Counted from the first letter of the stretch, positions 44,377 through 54,057 are shown. The stretch: 64,000 nt of DNA from Microbacterium amylolyticum (GCF_011046975.1 NZ_CP049253.1:496001-560000), one strand, 5' to 3'. Notes: generated by a model not told the origin, from the letters alone. Program-made: numbers and translations.

Positions 44377-45407
44377 CACAACGCACAGGAGCGCCGGGCC
44401 GGGCAGGGAACACTTCCCGCGCCCGGCGCGACGCTCCGATCGTGGCGGCGTTCGCCGTTGTGATTGCCGCTGCGCTTTCTGTCTCGTTCGGGGCGCGGGA
44501 CGTCGAGATCAGCGACATCTGGGTTGCTCTGTCATCCAGCGATACGTCCGATTTCTCGGTCGTCGCCGTTCGTGAACGCCTGCCGCGAACCGTTCTCGCC
44601 CTTGTGGCCGGCGCCGCGCTCGGAATAGCGGGCGCGCTGATGCAAGCAATCACCCGAAATCCCCTTGCCGACCCCGGAATTCTCGGCATCAACACCGGCG
44701 CAGCGCTCTTCGTCGTCAGCGGAATCGCCTTCTTCGGTATACAGACGCTGAATCAGTACATCTGGCTGGCGCTCGCAGGGGCGGCGCTGACAGCGCTGCT
44801 CGTCTACGCCATCGGCTCATCGGGTCGAGGAGGCGCCACGCCACTCAAACTCGCGCTTGCCGGCGCCGCCACAACGGCCGCCCTGTCGTCACTCGTGAGC
44901 GCCGTCCTCCTCCCCCGCACCGAGGTCATGAATGTCTTCCGCTTTTGGCAGGTAGGCAGCGTCTCCGGCGCCGAGTGGCCAGCGCTTGCGCAGATCGCCC
45001 CGCTGCTCGCCGGAGCCGCTCTGCTCGGATTCGCCCTCTGTGGGCCGATCAATGCCCTTGCGCTGGGCGACGATGTCGCAGCGGGGCTGGGGGTGAACGT
45101 GGCGGCCGTTCGTGCCCTCGCGGCCGTCGCGGGCGTTGTTCTGTGCGGAACCGTCACAGCCGTCGCCGGCCCGATTGCGTTCGTCGGCCTCATGGTTCCG
45201 CACGCCGTACGGCCCCTGACCGGCCCGGACATGCGCTGGCTCCTCCCTACCTCAGCGCTGGCAGGCGCCGTTCTACTCACGGTCGCGGATGTCATCGGGC
45301 GCATCCTCGGACGTCCGGGCGAACTCGAAGCCGGCATCGTGACCGTTGCCCTCGGCGCTCCCGTTCTGATCATGATCGCGCGACGGGCAAAGGTGCGTGA
45401 ACTGTGA
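44373..45407 (+). CDS. FecCD-family siderophore permease (first)
   Basis: A 344-residue inner-membrane permease of the BtuC/FecCD family with about nine or ten helices. Family marks are RLPRTVLALVAGAALGIAGALMQAITRNPLADPGILGIN and the late GPIAFVGLMVPHAVR segment with the coupling helix that touches the ATPase. The GTG start overlaps the binding-protein stop (GTGA). With the next gene it should form a heterodimeric channel. Confidence 0.93.
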   Translation: MTQRTGAPGRAGNTSRARRDAPIVAAFAVVIAAALSVSFGARDVEISDIWVALSSSDTSDFSVVAVRERLPRTVLALVAGAALGIAGALMQAITRNPLADPGILGINTGAALFVVSGIAFFGIQTLNQYIWLALAGAALTALLVYAIGSSGRGGATPLKLALAGAATTAALSSLVSAVLLPRTEVMNVFRFWQVGSVSGAEWPALAQIAPLLAGAALLGFALCGPINALALGDDVAAGLGVNVAAVRALAAVAGVVLCGTVTAVAGPIAFVGLMVPHAVRPLTGPDMRWLLPTSALAGAVLLTVADVIGRILGRPGELEAGIVTVALGAPVLIMIARRAKVREL

Positions 45408-46447
45408 GCGCTGTGCAGGGACTTTCCGTCGCCACGCGCGCGATCCGAGAAACCCGCTCGCGCACCGCGCGCCACCGCCGCCGCACGATCGGCGCACTCA
45501 CGGTGATCACGGTGGCGCTCTTCTTCGCGGCTCTGTCGATCGGTGACACCGTCTACGGAGCAGACGTCGTTCTCGCCGTGTTGCGGGGTGATGACGTCCC
45601 CGGTGCCTCCTACGCGATTGGGGAGCGGCGCCTTCCGCGGGCGCTCATTGCTGTTCTCGCGGGTGCCTCCTTCGGCATTGCCGGAACGACATTCCAGACG
45701 ATGCTCCGCAATCCGCTCGCCAGCCCCGATGTGATCGGCATCACCTCCGGGGCGGGCGCGGCCGCCGTGGCCTGCATCGTGGTCTTCGGGTTCTCTGGCA
45801 CGGTCGCGATGACGACGGCGTTGATCGCCGGCCTCATCACGGCACTGGCCATCACCCTTCTCGCCCGCGGCGGCCCCGCGACCGGCGCCCGGCTCATCCT
45901 GATCGGCATCGGCGTTGGCGCGCTCCTCGACGCCGTTGTCCAGTATCTGCTGCTCCGCGCCGACCAGTGGAACGTCCCTGCCGCCTTGCGCTGGCTGAGC
46001 GGATCGTTGAATCAGAGCTCCTGGAGTGCGCTCTGGCCGCTCCTCATCGCCGTCGCCGCTCTTCTTCCTCTGGCGCTCGTGCTCGGACGCTCGCTGCGCC
46101 CCCTCGAACTCGGTGACGACACGGCTTCCGCACTCGGGATTCGTCTTCAGCCCACACGTCTCGCCCTCATTCTGTGCGCCGTTGGGCTCGTATCCTTCGC
46201 GACCGCAACAACCGGTCCGATTGCTTTTGTTGCCTTCCTCTCGGGACCGATTGCTCGTGGGCTCACCGGCCGAGCCGGATCGCCGATGATCCCCGCCGCG
46301 CTTGTCGGAGCGTGCCTTGTGCTTGCTGCTGACCTCGTTGGGCAACACGCGCTTCCGGTGACATATCCCGTCGGTGTCGTCACGGGCGTCGTCGGTGCGC
46401 CCTACCTCCTCATCCTGCTCACCCGCATGAACCGGACACGCTCATGA
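45404..46447 (+). CDS. FecCD-family siderophore permease (second)
   Basis: A 347-residue partner permease. It shows ERRLPRALIAVLAGASFGIAGTTFQTMLRNPLASPDVIG and TGPIAFVAFLSGPIARGL, the same family landmarks as its neighbour but clearly diverged, so the two arose by an old duplication. A basic N-terminal stretch (RSRTARHRRRTIG) precedes the first helix. GTG start, 4-nt overlap with the upstream permease and ATGA overlap with the ATPase. Confidence 0.93.
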   Translation: MSAVQGLSVATRAIRETRSRTARHRRRTIGALTVITVALFFAALSIGDTVYGADVVLAVLRGDDVPGASYAIGERRLPRALIAVLAGASFGIAGTTFQTMLRNPLASPDVIGITSGAGAAAVACIVVFGFSGTVAMTTALIAGLITALAITLLARGGPATGARLILIGIGVGALLDAVVQYLLLRADQWNVPAALRWLSGSLNQSSWSALWPLLIAVAALLPLALVLGRSLRPLELGDDTASALGIRLQPTRLALILCAVGLVSFATATTGPIAFVAFLSGPIARGLTGRAGSPMIPAALVGACLVLAADLVGQHALPVTYPVGVVTGVVGAPYLLILLTRMNRTRS

Positions 46448-47283
46448 CAACAGACCACGCCCTCATCACAACGAATCTCAGCTCCGGCTACGACGGTCGG
46501 ACCGTCACCACGGGAATCGACCTGGCCGTTCCTCCCGCTAAGATCAGCGTGATCGTCGGAGCCAACGCGTGCGGAAAGTCAACGCTGCTGAAAACGATGG
46601 CGCGCCTCCTTCCCCCATTGCAGGGTTCGGTTTTCCTCGACGGGAAGGCCATTCAGAAGACGCCGAGCCGTGAGCTGGCACGCACGCTGGGCCTGCTTCC
46701 ACAAACCCCCCTCGCGCCCGAGGGCATCACGGTAGCCGATCTGGTCAGCAGGGGCAGACACCCGCACCAAAAGCTGTTCCGCTCGTGGACGGCGCATGAC
46801 GAACGCGCGGTCGCCGAGGCATTGACCCAGACGGGCACCGCCGAGCTCGCCGGGCGAGCAGTCGATGAGCTCTCGGGAGGACAACGACAGCGCGTGTGGA
46901 TCGCGATGGCGCTCGCCCAAGAAACTGATGTGCTCCTCCTGGACGAGCCGACGACGTATCTGGACCTCGCGCACCAGGTGGAGGTGCTCGATCTCCTAAC
47001 AGACCTCAATCGGTCACGCGGAACCACGATCGTCATGGTGCTCCACGACATCAACCTCGCTGCACGCTACGCCGACCATCTCTTCGCACTGCGCGATGGG
47101 CATCTCGTCGCCGACGGTTCACCGAACGATGTCCTTTCCGAGAAGCTCATCTTCGATGTTTTCGGCTTGCAGTCAACCGTGATGTCGGATCCGGTGTCGC
47201 TGACACCACTGGTCCTCCCCCGCGGACGGCACCACGTGCTCTCCGCGGATCTGACACCCCAAAGCGAAGGAGTCTCTCCGTGA
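46444..47283 (+). CDS. Siderophore ABC transporter ATP-binding protein
   Basis: A 279-residue FepC/FhuC-type ATPase. Walker A reads GANACGKSTLLKT (Gly-x4-Gly-Lys-Ser with A-C in the loop), the Q-loop LLPQTPLAPEG, the signature DELSGGQRQRVWIAMAL, Walker B VLLLDEPTTYLD and the H-loop VLHDINLA follow in order. It energises the two FecCD permeases. The coding region begins in ATGA and ends in GTGA overlaps, so all five operon genes are translationally coupled. Confidence 0.94.
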   Translation: MTTDHALITTNLSSGYDGRTVTTGIDLAVPPAKISVIVGANACGKSTLLKTMARLLPPLQGSVFLDGKAIQKTPSRELARTLGLLPQTPLAPEGITVADLVSRGRHPHQKLFRSWTAHDERAVAEALTQTGTAELAGRAVDELSGGQRQRVWIAMALAQETDVLLLDEPTTYLDLAHQVEVLDLLTDLNRSRGTTIVMVLHDINLAARYADHLFALRDGHLVADGSPNDVLSEKLIFDVFGLQSTVMSDPVSLTPLVLPRGRHHVLSADLTPQSEGVSP

Positions 47284-48179
47284 CCGATCCTCTCCCCATG
47301 CGGTTCTTCCGCGTCACTGTGACGCGAGTGAACGACATCACCCCGAGCTTTCGGCGTGTGACATTCACGGGCGATGACATCGACGAATACGGCGACCCCG
47401 GCTTCGATCAGCGCGTCAAGATCGTGTTTCCCACGCCGACCGCACCTCTCGAGGCGATGCCGATGGGCACCGACTGGTACACGGAGTACCGCAATATGGA
47501 AGCATCCCTCCGCCCTGTCTTTCGCACCTACACCACCCGCGCCGTGAGAAAGGGTGAGGTGGACATCGACATGGTGCGCCACGCCGTTGATGGTCCGGCC
47601 TCGGAATGGATCGATACGGTCGAGCCCGGCGACGAGGTGTTAATCCTCGGTCCGACCGTCCACAGCAACGGCAACATGGGTGTGGATTTTGTCCCACCGG
47701 CGCACATCGATGATCTGCTGCTTGTGGGTGATGAAACGGCAGCTCCGGCGATCGCCGTGATTCTCGAGCAGCTCCCTCGCGATGCGCGCGGCGTCGTGGT
47801 CCTTGAGGTACCGGACGACAGGGACTGCGCGTATCTGCCCGCGCATCCCGGATTTCAGATCCACGCGATGGGCCGGGGATCGACCCCACGCCACGCACAG
47901 CTGACCGCCGCCGTTGAGCGACACGCGGCTGCTCTCTGCCCCGATGGTCGAGGGTCAGATGTCGAGGAGATTGATATCGACCGCGACATTCTGTGGGAAG
48001 TGCCCCGAACCGCGAAGGGTGGAGCCGCCCTCAAGAGCGCTCCGCTGTACGCCTGGGTGGCTGGAGAGGCCTCGGCGGTGAAGCTCATCCGGCGCCACCT
48101 CGTGCGCGAGATCGGGATCGACCGCCGCGCCGTTGCCTTCATGGGCTATTGGCGCGAGGGACGAGCCGAAGGCCAGTAA
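47280..48179 (+). CDS. Siderophore-interacting protein (ferric-siderophore reductase)
   Basis: A 299-residue flavoprotein of the ViuB/SIP family that reduces ferric siderophores inside the cell to release Fe2+. The N-terminal FAD-binding barrel shows FRRVTFTGDDIDEYG and PVFRTYTTRAVR (the RxYT FAD motif), the NAD(P)H-binding part has LLVGDETAAPAIAVILEQL, and the SIP C-terminus has YAWVAGEASAVKLIRRHLVREIGIDR and the terminal GYWREGRAEGQ. GTG 47280 overlaps the ATPase stop. A terminator hairpin follows at 48186. Confidence 0.93.
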   Translation: MTDPLPMRFFRVTVTRVNDITPSFRRVTFTGDDIDEYGDPGFDQRVKIVFPTPTAPLEAMPMGTDWYTEYRNMEASLRPVFRTYTTRAVRKGEVDIDMVRHAVDGPASEWIDTVEPGDEVLILGPTVHSNGNMGVDFVPPAHIDDLLLVGDETAAPAIAVILEQLPRDARGVVVLEVPDDRDCAYLPAHPGFQIHAMGRGSTPRHAQLTAAVERHAAALCPDGRGSDVEEIDIDRDILWEVPRTAKGGAALKSAPLYAWVAGEASAVKLIRRHLVREIGIDRRAVAFMGYWREGRAEGQ

Positions 48180-48185
48180 CGCACA

Positions 48186-48229
48186 GCGAGCGGTTCCGGC
48201 CCCCAAAAGGTGGATCCGGAACCGCTCGC
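48186..48229. terminator. Bidirectional hairpin between the siderophore operon and glpD
   Basis: GCGAGCGGTTCCGG (48186-48199) pairs perfectly with CCGGAACCGCTCGC (48216-48229), 14 bp, with a 16-nt loop; located 6 nt after one stop and 11 nt from the other. No T tract. Confidence 0.72.
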
Positions 48230-48240
48230 GTCATCGCTCG

Positions 48241-49971
48241 TTAGCGGGCGCCTGCCATGTCCTCTGAGTCGACGTCAACTCCGTGCTCCTCGCGCAGCGT
48301 TGTCGCCGTTCGACGAACCTCCTCCGCACGACGCTCGTCGTCCCATCCGAGAAGCGGCGCAAGCGCGGTCGAAATCGCCTCAAGCTCAGCGCGCGTGGCA
48401 TCACCGGTGAAGGCGATCGACGTGCGCCGGAACAGCACGTCTGTCAGGTGCACGACGTGCTCGCGCTCCACCATCCAGAGTAACTCACGCGTTGACAGGG
48501 CGTTTGTTCCAACGGGCTCGTCGTGGTCGTCCTCGATGAGGTCCCAAACACGCTCCGCGCGGGTTCCGTATCGCTGAAGCAGAATGTCCCCACGGTCTCC
48601 GGCGCCGGGGACGCGAGAACGAAGCCACACCTCGCGGCTGCGATCGGAGAGGGGGTAGTCCCGTCCCCCACCAATAGCCCGGCCCTTCGTCTTCACGACA
48701 CGCGGCACGCTGAGCATGTCGAGCACAACGTCACCCAGCGATTCGCCGAGCGCGCGGAACGTGGTCCACTTCCCTCCGACAAGGCTCACGACCGGGGTAC
48801 GGTCGTCACCCGCCTTGCCACTGGTCTCTACGCGATAGTCGCGCGAGATTTGCCCGGCACGCGACGCATCGCTGGCAGGGAGCGGACGAATTCCGCTGAA
48901 GCGATAGACGATCTGATCCCGGGAAACGGGGATATCGGGGAACACACTCGCCACCAGCTCGAAGAAGTAGTCAACCTCTTCTTCTGTGCAGCGTGCGGGC
49001 TCGCGGGGGTCGGCGGGGATATCGGTTGTTCCCACCATCACGCGACCCTTGAGCGGGTAGATGAGAACGACACGGCCATCGGAGTGCTCGAAGAAGATCT
49101 CACGGCCGCCAGTCGCCTCGGAAAGCTCGGGGTTGTCGAGAACGATGTGCGAGCCCTTCGTTCCCCCCATGAAGCCAGTCGGTTCACCGAACGCCTCGTT
49201 CGTGAGGTCGGTCCACGGGCCCGAGGCATTGACGATCACATCAGCCGCGATCGTGAACTCGGTTCCCGTCTCGCGGTCCCGCACAACGACGCCGTTGTCT
49301 GTTCGTCCGATTGCCTCGACGTAGTTGAGAGCACGTGCACGGCGATTCGCCTCGAGACCATCGTTCAGCACGTCCAGAGCAAGGCGCTCGGGGTCGTGCA
49401 TCGACGCGTCGAAGTACGTGGCGGTGTACTTCAGGTCCTTGTTCAGGCGAGGAAGCTCCGCGAGCGATGCTTTGCGTCCGCGGAATCGGTGCCACGGGGT
49501 GGATCGTCCTGCGCTCGCGAAGACGTCGTACAGAACGAGGCCGACCTTAATCAGGAGCGCGCCGCGCTCCGTCTGCTTCACGGACTTGCGGCGGAAGAAG
49601 AACTGCATCGGCGCGTTGAGGAGGCCCGACCAGAACGAGTAGATCGGGATCGTCGTTCGCAGCGGTTTCACGAAGTGCGGCGCCGTCTTCAGGAGGTCGT
49701 TTCGCTCCGTAACGGACTCGTGCACGAGTCGGAACTCGCCGTTCTCGAGGTAGCGAATGCCGCCGTGCACCATGTGGCTTGAGGCTGCGGAAGCGCCGGA
49801 GGCGAAGTCATCCCGTTCGATGAGGACAACGTCAACGCCCTGCAACGCCAGATCACGGAACGTGGCGATGCCGTTGATCCCGCCGCCAACGATAACGACT
49901 TGCGCGCGACCGCGGTCGCGGACGTCAGCAACCTGCTGACGCTCTTGTGTGCTCTGCGTTGAGGTACCCAT
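48241..49971 (-). CDS. glpD: Glycerol-3-phosphate dehydrogenase, FAD-dependent
   Basis: A 576-residue membrane-associated flavoprotein oxidising glycerol-3-phosphate to dihydroxyacetone phosphate and feeding electrons to quinones. The FAD motif VVIVGGGINGIATFRDLALQG, the ASGASAASSHMVHGGIRYLE segment, VNASGPWTDLTNEAFG and IRPLPASD identify it; the C-terminal helical domain (DAO_C) closes the protein. ATG 49971 gives a start shortly before the flavin motif; a longer frame upstream has no homology. It is monocistronic, convergent with the siderophore operon; glpF and glpK are not in the window. Confidence 0.94.
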   Translation of the reverse strand: MGTSTQSTQERQQVADVRDRGRAQVVIVGGGINGIATFRDLALQGVDVVLIERDDFASGASAASSHMVHGGIRYLENGEFRLVHESVTERNDLLKTAPHFVKPLRTTIPIYSFWSGLLNAPMQFFFRRKSVKQTERGALLIKVGLVLYDVFASAGRSTPWHRFRGRKASLAELPRLNKDLKYTATYFDASMHDPERLALDVLNDGLEANRRARALNYVEAIGRTDNGVVVRDRETGTEFTIAADVIVNASGPWTDLTNEAFGEPTGFMGGTKGSHIVLDNPELSEATGGREIFFEHSDGRVVLIYPLKGRVMVGTTDIPADPREPARCTEEEVDYFFELVASVFPDIPVSRDQIVYRFSGIRPLPASDASRAGQISRDYRVETSGKAGDDRTPVVSLVGGKWTTFRALGESLGDVVLDMLSVPRVVKTKGRAIGGGRDYPLSDRSREVWLRSRVPGAGDRGDILLQRYGTRAERVWDLIEDDHDEPVGTNALSTRELLWMVEREHVVHLTDVLFRRTSIAFTGDATRAELEAISTALAPLLGWDDERRAEEVRRTATTLREEHGVDVDSEDMAGAR

Positions 49972-50084
49972 ACGACTACTCTGCGCGGGTCGGGAATTCC
50001 GCGCAAGACGATCGCACAAACGTGCAGGGGATCCATCGCTCCCGAGAATCCGCCCTGCCAGACGCATCAGAATCAGAGAACGAA

Positions 50085-50118
50085 TGAGGGCCGCGGGGCT
50101 GATGCCCTGCGGCCCTCA
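50085..50118 (-). terminator. Terminator hairpin after ffh
   Basis: A stem of 15 pairs (50085-50099 with 50104-50118, one G-T wobble) with a 4-nt loop, 9 nt beyond the ffh stop. On the minus strand it is followed by TTCGTTC. Confidence 0.75.
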
Positions 50119-50127
50119 CACGAGAGG

Positions 50128-51684
50128 TCAGTTCTTGCCGAATAGCTTTTGAATCTCGGCCAGCTCCGCTTCGCTCGCCTGCGGAGCGCCGCCCCCCAGC
50201 CCAAAGCCCGAGCCCGAAGCGGTCACAGGAGCATCGTCGCCTTGCTGAGCGCGCTTGGCCGGGTTACCGGAACGCTTTTGCGGTGGCCCACCGGCCTTTT
50301 TGACCTTCTTGCGCTTCGATGACGCCCCTGGCTTCATGCCCGGCATCGCTCCCATGCCCGGAATTCCTGCCGATTCCCCGCGCGCGACCTTCTTCATCAT
50401 CTTGGCGGCCTGCTCGAAGCGATTCACGAGCTGGTTGACCTCAGTCACGGTCACACCCGAGCCGCGGGCGATCCTCGCACGACGCGATCCGTTCAGAACC
50501 TTCGTGTTGTGGCGCTCCGCCGGGGTCATCGAACGGATGATCGCTTCTGTACGGCCGATCTCGCTGTCGTCGAAGTTGTCGAGCTGCTGTTTCATCTGGC
50601 CGCCCATGCCCGGCAGCATGCCGAGCATCTTCTTCATCGACCCCATCTTCTTGAGCTGCTGCATCTGCTCAAGGAAATCGTCGAGAGTAAAAGCGTCGGT
50701 CGCGAGTTTCTCGGCAACCTTTCGCGCTTCTTCTTCGTCGAAGTTCTGCTGGGCCTGCTCGATCAGGGTGAGGATGTCACCGAGATCAAGAATGCGGCTG
50801 GCCATACGATCGGGGTGGAAGTCTTCCAGATCGTCGAGGCCTTCACCGGTAGAGGCGAAAACGATCGGGCGCTGGGTCAGTGACGCCACGGAGAGCGCGG
50901 CGCCGCCACGCGTGTCGCCGTCGAGCTTCGACAGAACAACACCCGTGAAGTCAACGCCCTCCAGGAAGGCCTTCGCGGTATTCGCCGCATCCTGACCAAT
51001 CATCGAGTCGATGACGAAGAGAACCTCGTCCGGACGGGTCGCGGTGCGGATGTTCGATGCCTGCCGCATCAGTTCCTCATCGATACCGAGCCGTCCGGCG
51101 GTGTCGATGATGACGGTGTCGTACTGCTTTTGCTTGGCGTGTTCGACGCCCGCTTTCGACACCGCGATCGGGTCACCGACGCCGTTGCCTGGCTCGGGCG
51201 CGAAAATGCTGGCATCCGCCTGCTCGGCGACAACCTGCAACTGGTTCACGGCATTCGGTCGCTGAAGGTCGGCCGCCACCAGAAGCGGTGTGTGCCCGTC
51301 CTTCTGCAGCTTTTTCGCGAGCTTGCCGGCGAATGTCGTCTTACCCGAGCCCTGAAGGCCGGCAAGCATGATGACGGTCGGGGGTGTTTTGGCGAACTGC
51401 AGCTTTCGCTGCTCACCACCCAAGATGCCGACGAGTTCCTCATTGACGATCTGGACGACCTGCTGAGCCGGGTTGAGCGCCTTATTAACCTCGTCCCCGA
51501 GCGCGCGCTCGCGCACCTTCGCCGTGAACGCCTTCACGACCTCAAGGGCGACGTCGGCGTCCAGCAGAGCGCGCCGAATCTCGCGCACCGTGCCGTCGAC
51601 ATCTGCCGCGGAAAGCTTTCCCTTCGTACGAAGGTTTTTGAATGTCTCGGTGAGACGCGAGGAGAGATCGCCGAATGCAGCCAT
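50128..51684 (-). CDS. ffh: Signal recognition particle protein Ffh (SRP54)
   Basis: The 518-residue GTPase that binds signal sequences and SRP RNA for co-translational membrane targeting. N domain about 1-85, G domain with GLQGSGKTTFAGKLAKKL near residue 110, DTAGRLGIDEELM, and LDGDTRGGAALS; the methionine-rich M domain follows (MEQMQQLKKMGSMKKMLGMLPGM pieces) with the RNA-binding RIARGSGV helix. A glycine/alanine tail of about 45 residues ends it. TAAAAT (51694-51699) lies 9 nt upstream of the ATG, a near-leaderless promoter. Its receptor ftsY is at 59520. Confidence 0.96.
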   Translation of the reverse strand: MAAFGDLSSRLTETFKNLRTKGKLSAADVDGTVREIRRALLDADVALEVVKAFTAKVRERALGDEVNKALNPAQQVVQIVNEELVGILGGEQRKLQFAKTPPTVIMLAGLQGSGKTTFAGKLAKKLQKDGHTPLLVAADLQRPNAVNQLQVVAEQADASIFAPEPGNGVGDPIAVSKAGVEHAKQKQYDTVIIDTAGRLGIDEELMRQASNIRTATRPDEVLFVIDSMIGQDAANTAKAFLEGVDFTGVVLSKLDGDTRGGAALSVASLTQRPIVFASTGEGLDDLEDFHPDRMASRILDLGDILTLIEQAQQNFDEEEARKVAEKLATDAFTLDDFLEQMQQLKKMGSMKKMLGMLPGMGGQMKQQLDNFDDSEIGRTEAIIRSMTPAERHNTKVLNGSRRARIARGSGVTVTEVNQLVNRFEQAAKMMKKVARGESAGIPGMGAMPGMKPGASSKRKKVKKAGGPPQKRSGNPAKRAQQGDDAPVTASGSGFGLGGGAPQASEAELAEIQKLFGKN

Positions 51685-51704
51685 GATGAGGCGATTTTAC
51701 CGCG

Positions 51705-52265
51705 TTATGAGCGACCAACCTCCGATACGGCTTTCAGCGCGCGTCGGACGTGTGCATCGAGCAGCTCCGTTCCCGCTCCGCTGAGCGCCCACGAGCGCAG
51801 CGCAGCGATGACAGCGGCGCCATACGCTCCCCCGAATACGGCGGCCTCCATGGGGCGCAGGCCCGCCGCCTCGAGAGAACGTGCCGCAATCGTGGCGATG
51901 CGACTCATCCGCACCGCCGACTCCACCTCGAGGTGCTGTTCGATCCGCATTGCGGCGCCGTTCGCGAATGCCAGAGCGAGAGCGTCGGGGGCAAAGCCGT
52001 CTGCGAGGTGCCCGATTGCTTCCTCGACGTTCATCCCGGAATCAACCGCATCGCGGACTCGGTCGATTCTCTCGTCCAGCCCGCCCCACAGCAGCTCGGC
52101 CTTCGTGGACGCGTAGTTGAAGAAACTTGATCGCGCCACGCCCGCCCGACGCGCAATCTCCGTTACGGAGGTCTCGTCGTAACCACTCTCAAGAAAGAGC
52201 TCACACGCCGCCTCCGCCAGCATTTCTCGCGTGATGGCCTTCGGTCGACCTCGTGGTTTTGTCAC
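51705..52265 (-). CDS. TetR family transcriptional regulator
   Basis: A 186-residue regulator. The N-terminal TetR helix-turn-helix is clear: ITREMLAEAACELFLESGYDETSVTEIARRAGVARSSFFNYASTKAELL in outline (residues 10-58). The C-terminal ligand domain is alanine-rich and unassigned. GTG 52265 is preferred to the GTG at 52286 because TACGCT lies 6 nt upstream, fitting a leaderless start, and the basic TKPRGRPK start is typical. It is divergent from lipB with 81 nt between, so lipBA is one candidate target; the ffh gene follows. Confidence 0.88.
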   Translation of the reverse strand: MTKPRGRPKAITREMLAEAACELFLESGYDETSVTEIARRAGVARSSFFNYASTKAELLWGGLDERIDRVRDAVDSGMNVEEAIGHLADGFAPDALALAFANGAAMRIEQHLEVESAVRMSRIATIAARSLEAAGLRPMEAAVFGGAYGAAVIAALRSWALSGAGTELLDAHVRRALKAVSEVGRS

Positions 52266-52271
52266 TCGTTG

Positions 52272-52277
52272 AGCGTA
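52272..52277 (-). promoter_or_regulatory. -10 box for leaderless TetR gene
   Basis: TACGCT on the minus strand, 6 nt before GTG 52265; it decides the start choice. Confidence 0.45.
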
Positions 52278-52346
52278 CGACGCCACGCCTCATACAGACA
52301 TCAGGGTCTATTCTTGGACGCAGTGCAACAATCACCAGGAGAAGCG

Positions 52347-52982
52347 ATGATCGATGTAGTCGAGGCCGGCTTCGCGCCCACCCTCATCCCCTACCTCGAA
52401 GGGTGGGAGCTCCAGAAACGGATTCATAGCGAGGTCGTCCGCGGCGAGCGCCCCGAGACGCTGATCCTCCTCGAACACGAATCGGTCTTCACCGCCGGTT
52501 CGCGAACGCTCGACAGCGAACGGCCCGCACACAGCTCAATCCCTGTCATCGATGTCGATCGCGGCGGAAAGATCACGTGGCACGGACCAGGGCAGCTCAT
52601 CGGCTACCCGATTATGCGCGTTGCGGAACGTGGAGACGCGGTCACCCTGGTACGCCGCATCGAGACCCTCCTCATCGGGGTCGCTGAGGATCTGGGTATC
52701 GAGGCCACCCGCATCAGAGGACGCAGCGGCGTATGGACGCCCGATGGTGCGGCGAAGATCGCGGCGATCGGAATGCGCGTCGAAAAGGGCGTCACGATGC
52801 ACGGCTTCGCACTGAACTGCGCGGGCTCACTCGCCGCCTACGACGACATCGTCGCCTGCGGCATCACCGACGCTGGCGTCACAACGCTGTCGCTCCTGAG
52901 CGGACGTGAGATTTCGCCCGCGCAGGTGAAGGACGCTGTCTCGGGCGCCTTCCGCAACGAGATGGAAAGGATTCCCGCATGA
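52347..52982 (+). CDS. lipB: Lipoyl(octanoyl) transferase
   Basis: A 211-residue enzyme that moves octanoyl groups from acyl carrier protein to lipoyl domains. Visible motifs are [15 protein letters not shown], the [18 protein letters not shown] core, the catalytic-lysine region [24 protein letters not shown] and the active-site cysteine in [25 protein letters not shown] precedes ATG 52347. lipA overlaps its stop by 4 nt. Together they make the cofactor on the lipoyl domains of SucB (28368). Confidence 0.95.
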   Translation: MIDVVEAGFAPTLIPYLEGWELQKRIHSEVVRGERPETLILLEHESVFTAGSRTLDSERPAHSSIPVIDVDRGGKITWHGPGQLIGYPIMRVAERGDAVTLVRRIETLLIGVAEDLGIEATRIRGRSGVWTPDGAAKIAAIGMRVEKGVTMHGFALNCAGSLAAYDDIVACGITDAGVTTLSLLSGREISPAQVKDAVSGAFRNEMERIPA

Positions 52983-53968
52983 CAACGGCCCCCAACGGGA
53001 GAAAACTGCTGCGGCTCGAAGTGCGCAACGCAGAAACGCCAATCGAGAAGAAGCCGGAGTGGATCAAAACGCGTGTGAAACAGGGGCCCGAATATCGGGA
53101 CCTCCAGGCGCTCGTCAAGAGTGAAGACCTGCACACGGTCTGCCAGGAGGCGGGGTGTCCGAACATCTTCGAGTGCTGGGAGGACCGCGAGGCAACGTTC
53201 CTCATCGGCGGCTCGCAGTGCACAAGGCGATGTGATTTCTGCCAGATCGACACGGGCAAGCCGGCCGACTATGACACGGACGAGCCGCGCCGCGTTGCGG
53301 AGTCGGTCCAGCGCATGGGCCTGCGGTACGCCACCGTCACGAGCGTCGCCCGCGATGATCTTCCCGATGAGGGCGCATGGCTTAATGCGGAGACGGTTCG
53401 GCTCATCCACGAAAAGAACCCCGAGACGGGCGTGGAGCTCCTCGCGAACGATATGTCCGGTAACCCCGCACATTTGAGCCAGGTGTTCGATGCGCGCCCC
53501 GAGGTGTTCGCTCACAACGTCGAGACGGTTCCCCGGGTGTTCAAGCGGATCCGGCCCGCGTTCACGTACGAGCGCTCCCTCGGGGTGCTCACCCAGGGAC
53601 GCGACGCCGGGCTGATCACCAAGTCCAACCTGATTCTCGGCATGGGAGAAGAGCCAGAGGAAGTCGTCGACGCGCTGCGTGATCTGCGGGAAGCAGGGTG
53701 CGACATCATCACACTGACGCAGTATCTGCGCCCCTCCCCTCGTCACCTGCCCGTTCAGCGCTGGGTAAAGCCGAGCGAGTTTGTCGAGCTGAAGAACGTG
53801 GCCGAGGACATGGGCTTTCTCGGTGTTCTGGCGGGTCCGCTCGTGCGGTCGTCGTACCGCGCCGGGCGTCTCTGGGCGAAGTCCATGCGCGAAAAGGGAC
53901 GAGAGATTCCTCCCCATCTCGCGCACATCGCGGAAAGCGCGGAAACGGAGTTCGCCCAGGCGGTGTAG
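52979..53968 (+). CDS. lipA: Lipoyl synthase
   Basis: A 329-residue radical SAM enzyme inserting two sulfurs into octanoyl groups. The auxiliary cluster cysteines are in [14 protein letters not shown], the radical SAM CxxxCxxC motif is CTRRCDFC, and the C-terminal RSSYRAG serine ligand motif is present. The ATG overlaps the lipB stop (ATGA), giving tight coupling of the two steps. A large hairpin at 54003 separates it from the transporter operon. Confidence 0.96.
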   Translation: MTTAPNGRKLLRLEVRNAETPIEKKPEWIKTRVKQGPEYRDLQALVKSEDLHTVCQEAGCPNIFECWEDREATFLIGGSQCTRRCDFCQIDTGKPADYDTDEPRRVAESVQRMGLRYATVTSVARDDLPDEGAWLNAETVRLIHEKNPETGVELLANDMSGNPAHLSQVFDARPEVFAHNVETVPRVFKRIRPAFTYERSLGVLTQGRDAGLITKSNLILGMGEEPEEVVDALRDLREAGCDIITLTQYLRPSPRHLPVQRWVKPSEFVELKNVAEDMGFLGVLAGPLVRSSYRAGRLWAKSMREKGREIPPHLAHIAESAETEFAQAV

Positions 53969-54002
53969 CCCCGGCTGGAATACCACGCAGCACGCGCGGG
54001 TT

Positions 54003-54040
54003 AGGGTGGACGTCGGTCTTTTCTGGACCGCGTCCACCCT
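54003..54040 (+). terminator. Hairpin between lipA and the peptide-type ABC operon
   Basis: AGGGTGGACG pairs with CGTCCACCCT, and inside it CGGTC pairs with GACCG, about 15 pairs with one bulge and a TTTTCTG loop. It ends 17 nt before the start of the binding-protein gene, so it may be a lipA terminator or an attenuator in the transporter leader. Confidence 0.6.
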
Positions 54041-54057
54041 TTGCCCTCTGGGGAGCC

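Noticed and set aside
44804..46348. 514-codon open frame on the minus strand opposite the FecCD permeases
   Set aside because: Charged low-complexity translation opposite two hydrophobic permeases, a usual effect of GC-rich membrane genes.
43345..48179. Siderophore biosynthetic cluster
   Set aside because: All five genes are transport or reduction functions; no NRPS, NIS synthetase or hydroxylase is present.
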